Translations under genes and position numbers: made by a program | In this document: positions 61,056 through 64,000 of the stretch, piece by piece | Numbering within the stretch: position 1 is the first letter of the stretch | Layout: every line of letters begins with the position of its first letter | Notes under the pieces: generated by a model | Seen by the model: only the letters and a program-made list of their open reading frames with translations | What the model was told of the DNA's origin: nothing | Databases searched by the model: none | Assembly: GCA_041906185.1 (NCBI GenBank) | Contig: JAYRJQ010000015.1 | Span: 62,001-126,000 of the forward strand | Direction: 5' to 3' | Length of the DNA stretch: 64,000 bases | From: Roseateles_B sp041906185 | Lineage (GTDB): Bacteria; Pseudomonadota; Gammaproteobacteria; Burkholderiales; Burkholderiaceae_C

Positions 61056-62141
61056 TCAGCGCAGCCGGAAGCCGCGCACCAGCTCGTTCAGGCGGTGCGC
61101 CTGACTCTTGAGACTCTCGGCTGCCGCCGCGCCCTCCTCGACCAGCGCCGCGTTCTGCTGCATGGACTGGTCGAGCCGGTCGACGGAATCGGCGACCTCG
61201 CGCAGGCCGCTGCTCTGGGTGCGCGCCAGCTGCGTAGCGTCCGCGATCAGCGCGGCCACGCGCTCGATGCTGCCCACCACCTCCTGCATGCGCTGCCCGG
61301 CGTCGTTCACCAGGCCGGAGCCCGCGTCGACCTGCTCCACGGAGCTGGTGATGAGGCTCTTGATCTCCTTGGCTGCCTCGGCGCTGCGTTGGGCCAGCGA
61401 GCGCACCTCGCCCGCCACCACCGCGAAGCCGCGGCCCTGCTCACCGGCACGCGCGGCTTCCACCGCGGCATTCAGCGCCAGGATGTTGGTCTGGAAGGCG
61501 ATGCCGTCGATGACCCCGATGATGTCGGCGATCTTGCGGCTGGAGTGGCTCACGCCGCTCATCGCCGACACGGCACGGCCGACGACGTCGCCGCTCTGGC
61601 GGGCCTGCTGGCTCGTCTGCTGAGCCAGCTGGCTCGCCTCGTCCATGGCCTCGCTGCTGTGGCGGGCCGCCTCGGTCATGTTGCGCATGGAGCTGGCGGC
61701 GGCCTGGAGGTCCGCGCTGCCCTGCTCGGTGCGCTGGCTGAGGTCCTGGTTGCCGGCCGCGATCTCGCTGGCGGCGGTGTTCACCTGCTCGGCGCCGTCG
61801 TGCAGCGTGCTCATGACCTGGCGCAGGTTCTCCTGCAGCCCCTGCATCACGCGCAGGCCTTCCTTGGCGGAGGCAGCGCCCTCGATGCGGATGTCCTCGC
61901 TCAGGTCCCCCGCGCTCACGCGCTGCACGCCGGCCATCAGGTGCTTCATGAAGTCGGCGGTGCCGCTGGCGCTGTCGAGGTACAGCCACACCACCAGGGC
62001 GCCGAGCAGCAGGCTGCCCGTGATCAGCGTGCCGCGTCCGAGGCCGCCCAGGAGGCCGCCCACCACCCACGCCTGAAGCCCCACGTTCAGGGCCACGTTC
62101 AGCAGCACCCGCTGCTTCATGGTCAGTCCCGCCAACAGCAT
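61056..62141 (-). CDS. Chemoreceptor without periplasmic sensor domain
   Basis: The product is 361 residues from ATG 62141; GGAGG lies 5 bases upstream (two in-frame GTGs just before are less likely). Two closely spaced hydrophobic segments (about 13-33 and 36-56) are separated by only a few residues, so there is no periplasmic ligand domain. HAMP-like (GVQRVSAGDLSEDIRIEGAAS) and signalling regions follow, with the intact tip IDGIAFQTNILALNAAVEAARAGEQGRGFAVVAGEVRSLAQRSAEAAKEIK. It may sense membrane state or energy, or pair with another receptor (inference). It is not linked to che genes. Confidence 0.9.
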   Translation of the reverse strand: MLLAGLTMKQRVLLNVALNVGLQAWVVGGLLGGLGRGTLITGSLLLGALVVWLYLDSASGTADFMKHLMAGVQRVSAGDLSEDIRIEGAASAKEGLRVMQGLQENLRQVMSTLHDGAEQVNTAASEIAAGNQDLSQRTEQGSADLQAAASSMRNMTEAARHSSEAMDEASQLAQQTSQQARQSGDVVGRAVSAMSGVSHSSRKIADIIGVIDGIAFQTNILALNAAVEAARAGEQGRGFAVVAGEVRSLAQRSAEAAKEIKSLITSSVEQVDAGSGLVNDAGQRMQEVVGSIERVAALIADATQLARTQSSGLREVADSVDRLDQSMQQNAALVEEGAAAAESLKSQAHRLNELVRGFRLR

Positions 62142-62235
62142 CACCACCTCCGGAAGTTTCGACTCAGAAGGTGCAGCCTATCCAGCCGCCGGCCAGCGCG
62201 CGGCCGGGCCGATGCGCTGATCCGGCGCAAGCGTG

Positions 62236-62261
62236 AAAAAAGGCGGGCCTGGGCCCGCCTT
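62236..62261 (-). terminator. Terminator of the acyl-CoA dehydrogenase gene
   Basis: The stem AAGGCGGGC/GCCCGCCTT with a CTGG loop is followed by TTTTT on the minus strand. It lies 24 bases after the stop. Confidence 0.85.
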
Positions 62262-62284
62262 GTCGCGAAGGTGCGCGGTGCGCC

Positions 62285-63415
62285 TCAGACCAGCGCGCGG
62301 CCGATCAGGATCTTCTGCACCTCGGAGGTGCCCTCGTAGATCTGGGTCACGCGGACGTCGCGGTAGATGCGCTCGACGGGGAAGTCGCTCACATAGCCGT
62401 AGCCGCCGTGGATCTGGATGGCCGCGGAACAGACCTTCTCCGCCATCTCGGAGGCGAAGAGCTTGGCCATGGCCGCTTCCTTCAGGCAGGGCTGGCCGGC
62501 GTCCTTCAGGCTGGCGGCGTGCCAGATCAGCTGGCGCGCGGCCTCGATCTGCGTGGCCATGTCGGCCAGCTTGTGCTGCATGGCCTGGTGCTCGAAGATC
62601 GGCACGCCGAAGGCGACGCGCTCCTTGGCGTACTTCAGCGCCGCCTCGAAGGCCGCGCGCGCCATGCCCACGCTCTGGCTGGCGATGCCGATGCGGCCGC
62701 CTTCCAGGCCCGACAGCGCGATCTTCAGGCCCTGCCCCTCTTCGCCCAGGCGGTAGCGCGCGGGGATGCGGCAGTTCTCGAACAGGATCTGGGCCGTGTC
62801 GCTGGCGTGCTGGCCCATCTTGTCCTCGATGCGGGCGACGGTGTAGCCGGGCGTCTTCGTGGGCACGAGGAAGGCGCTGATGCCCTTCTTGCCGGCCGCC
62901 TTGTCCGTCACGGCCATCACGATGGCGACGTCGCCGTTCTTGCCGCTGGTGATGAACTGCTTGACGCCATTGAGCACGTACTCGTCGCCCTCGCGGACGG
63001 CGGTGGTCTTCAGCCCGCCGGCCTCGGAGCCCACGTGCGGCTCGGTGAGGCAGAAGGCGCCGAGCATGTCGCCGCGGGCCAGGGGCTTGAGGAACTCCTG
63101 CTTCTGCTCCTCGTTGGCGAAGGCCATGAGGATCGAGCACACCGGGCAGTTGTTGACGCTCACCACGGTGGACGTGGCGCCGTCGCCCGCGCCGATCTCC
63201 TCCAGGATGATGGCCAGGGCGAGGTAGTCCAGGCCCGCGCCGTCGTACTCGGTGGGCACGGCCACGCCGTAGCAGCCCAGCGAGGCCAGGCCCTTCAGCT
63301 CCTCGGCGGGGAAGTGATGGCTCTTGTCCCATTCGGCCGCCTTGGGCGCGATCTGGTCTTGCACAAAGGCGCGCACGGCGTCCTGCACGGCACGGTGGTC
63401 TTCACTGAGCAGCAT
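62285..63415 (-). CDS. Acyl-CoA dehydrogenase
   Basis: The 376-residue FAD enzyme carries out alpha,beta-dehydrogenation of acyl-CoA and passes electrons to ETF. It has AFCLTEPHVGSEAGGLKTTAVREGDEYVLNGVKQFITSG (the FAD/substrate region), FENCRIPARYRLGEEGQGLKIALSGLEGGRIGIASQSVGMA, QIHGGYGYVSDFPVERIYRDVRVTQIYEGTSEVQ and the catalytic base E361 in IYEGTSE. This is the short/branched or butyryl-type layout; chain-length preference is unclear. A partial SDR gene lies upstream on the same strand. Confidence 0.94.
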   Translation of the reverse strand: MLLSEDHRAVQDAVRAFVQDQIAPKAAEWDKSHHFPAEELKGLASLGCYGVAVPTEYDGAGLDYLALAIILEEIGAGDGATSTVVSVNNCPVCSILMAFANEEQKQEFLKPLARGDMLGAFCLTEPHVGSEAGGLKTTAVREGDEYVLNGVKQFITSGKNGDVAIVMAVTDKAAGKKGISAFLVPTKTPGYTVARIEDKMGQHASDTAQILFENCRIPARYRLGEEGQGLKIALSGLEGGRIGIASQSVGMARAAFEAALKYAKERVAFGVPIFEHQAMQHKLADMATQIEAARQLIWHAASLKDAGQPCLKEAAMAKLFASEMAEKVCSAAIQIHGGYGYVSDFPVERIYRDVRVTQIYEGTSEVQKILIGRALV

Positions 63416-63469
63416 GAGAGGGGTACTCCGGGAACTGAGGAAATCGAGGCGCGGCGCCTTGTGGGCGCC

Positions 63470-64000
63470 TCACCAGGCCAGGGGCTGGCCGTCGAAATTG
63501 AAGAATCCGCCATTGTCGGACGGCTGCAGCCGGGCCAGCAAGGCGCGCATGCCGCCGATGCTGGTGGCCGGGTCGAGGTCGGCGCCGGCGCCGCCCATGT
63601 CGGTGCGCACCCAGCCGGGGTGCAGGCTCACGCAGACGGCGCGCCCCTGCAGCACCAGGGAGGCGTCCTTCATCACCGAGTTCAGCGCCGCCTTGGAAGC
63701 GCGGTAGAGCCAGCCGTGGGCGTTCTCGCGCAGGCCGATCGAGCCCATGCGCGACGAGATCAGCGCCAGCCGCGCGCCCGGCGCCAGCGCCTCGCTCAGC
63801 TGCGGCAGCACGCGCATCGGGCCCAGCACGTTCGTGTGCATCACCTCGTCGAAGAGCGCCTGCGTGGGCGTCGCCAGGCCTTCGGTGCGCTGGCCGAAGA
63901 CGCCGGCGTTGAGCACCACCACGTCGAAGGCCTCGCCGTCGATCTGCCAGGCGAGCCCGGCGCAGCCGGCAACCGTGGCGACGTCCAGGCGAAGAGGCTT
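63470..64000 (-). CDS. SDR-family oxidoreductase (N-terminus outside window)
   Basis: This minus-strand gene runs out of the window at 64000; the visible part starts at KPLRLDVATVAGCAGLAWQIDGEAFDVVVLNAGVFG. It shows the NAG structural motif, an active-site Ser in LALISSRMGSIG, and YRASKAALN as the YxxxK catalytic pair, then HPGWVRTDMGG. The nucleotide-binding N-terminus (TGxxxGIG) must lie beyond the edge. It resembles C-factor/CsgA-like short-chain dehydrogenases. It is 54 bases upstream of the acyl-CoA dehydrogenase gene on the same strand. The GTG at 63922 is internal. Confidence 0.85.
   Translation of the reverse strand, partial: KPLRLDVATVAGCAGLAWQIDGEAFDVVVLNAGVFGQRTEGLATPTQALFDEVMHTNVLGPMRVLPQLSEALAPGARLALISSRMGSIGLRENAHGWLYRASKAALNSVMKDASLVLQGRAVCVSLHPGWVRTDMGGAGADLDPATSIGGMRALLARLQPSDNGGFFNFDGQPLAW

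Overview
The window is GC-rich bacterial chromosome. The genes suggest a betaproteobacterium of the order Burkholderiales, probably near the Roseateles/Rubrivivax/Leptothrix group. This is inferred from gene content and gene order (rsmI|yraN-diaA-dolP, rplM-rpsI-erpA, pilT-pilU diverging from yggS, lrp diverging from a fused indolepyruvate oxidoreductase), not from a phylogeny. I see no rRNA, tRNA, insertion sequence, prophage or CRISPR array. Most of the window is ordinary core chromosome, and genes fill nearly all of it. The interesting material lies in the gaps and in a few unusual proteins.

Layout. 1-4.6 kb: type II secretion genes gspD (5' end outside the window), gspE and gspF. 4.6-10.1 kb: a stand-alone Lon-like AAA+ ATPase, a cytosolic 5'-nucleotidase and a tricorn-like S41 peptidase. 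10.1-16.1 kb: tyrS, an M23 peptidase, anmK, erpA and the rplM-rpsI operon. 16.1-21.6 kb: a GNAT protein, a DUF2726 protein, srkA, htpG and a TRIC-type channel. 21.6-25.6 kb: a small unknown protein, a DAHP synthase gene behind a transcription attenuator, tldD and a small exported protein. 25.6-28.4 kb: the rsmI|yraN-diaA-dolP cluster. 28.6-34.7 kb: an oxidoreductase with pilU and pilT on the minus strand, then yggS and two cytochromes c on the plus strand. 35-39 kb: a chemoreceptor, a TonB-C mini-protein and a secreted M4 protease. 39.4-47.5 kb: a TPR-GAF histidine kinase, ylqF, a periplasmic binding protein and an Oar-like TonB-dependent receptor. 47.5-53.3 kb: a repeat-bearing gap, mtfA, cheZ, a degenerate-GGDEF/EAL protein, a CBS protein and a DUF4399 protein. 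53.3-64 kb: lrp and indolepyruvate oxidoreductase, a second binding protein, a YpfJ-like metallopeptidase, a Sel1-like protein, an HCCA isomerase, a membrane-bound chemoreceptor, an acyl-CoA dehydrogenase and a partial SDR.

Working together. The M4 protease, with a signal peptide, FTP/M4 domains and a PPC tail, is the kind of exoenzyme that the Gsp system exports. PilT and PilU (pilus retraction), two chemoreceptors, CheZ and an EAL protein point to a motile, surface-exploring cell. AnmK and the M23 peptidase serve murein turnover. RsmI, YlqF, L13, S9 and TyrS serve translation. ErpA and the [4Fe-4S] oxidoreductase share the need for iron-sulfur clusters.

The strongest non-routine signal is a complete transcription attenuator in front of the DAHP synthase gene. 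It has a 24-residue leader peptide with Phe5, Tyr and Trp in an eight-residue run, a 12-bp hairpin with a U-tract, and a competing antiterminator pairing. Its promoter may start the transcript at the leader AUG itself. Other points worth a second look are a hairpin-rich element inserted in frame in the zinc-binding loop of GspE, a 16-bp motif present four times (once inside a transmembrane-coding segment), a 30-bp tandem array upstream of mtfA, two identical AAACGTTT boxes 32 bp apart upstream of the TonB-dependent receptor, and a perfect 20-bp palindrome upstream of a chemoreceptor.
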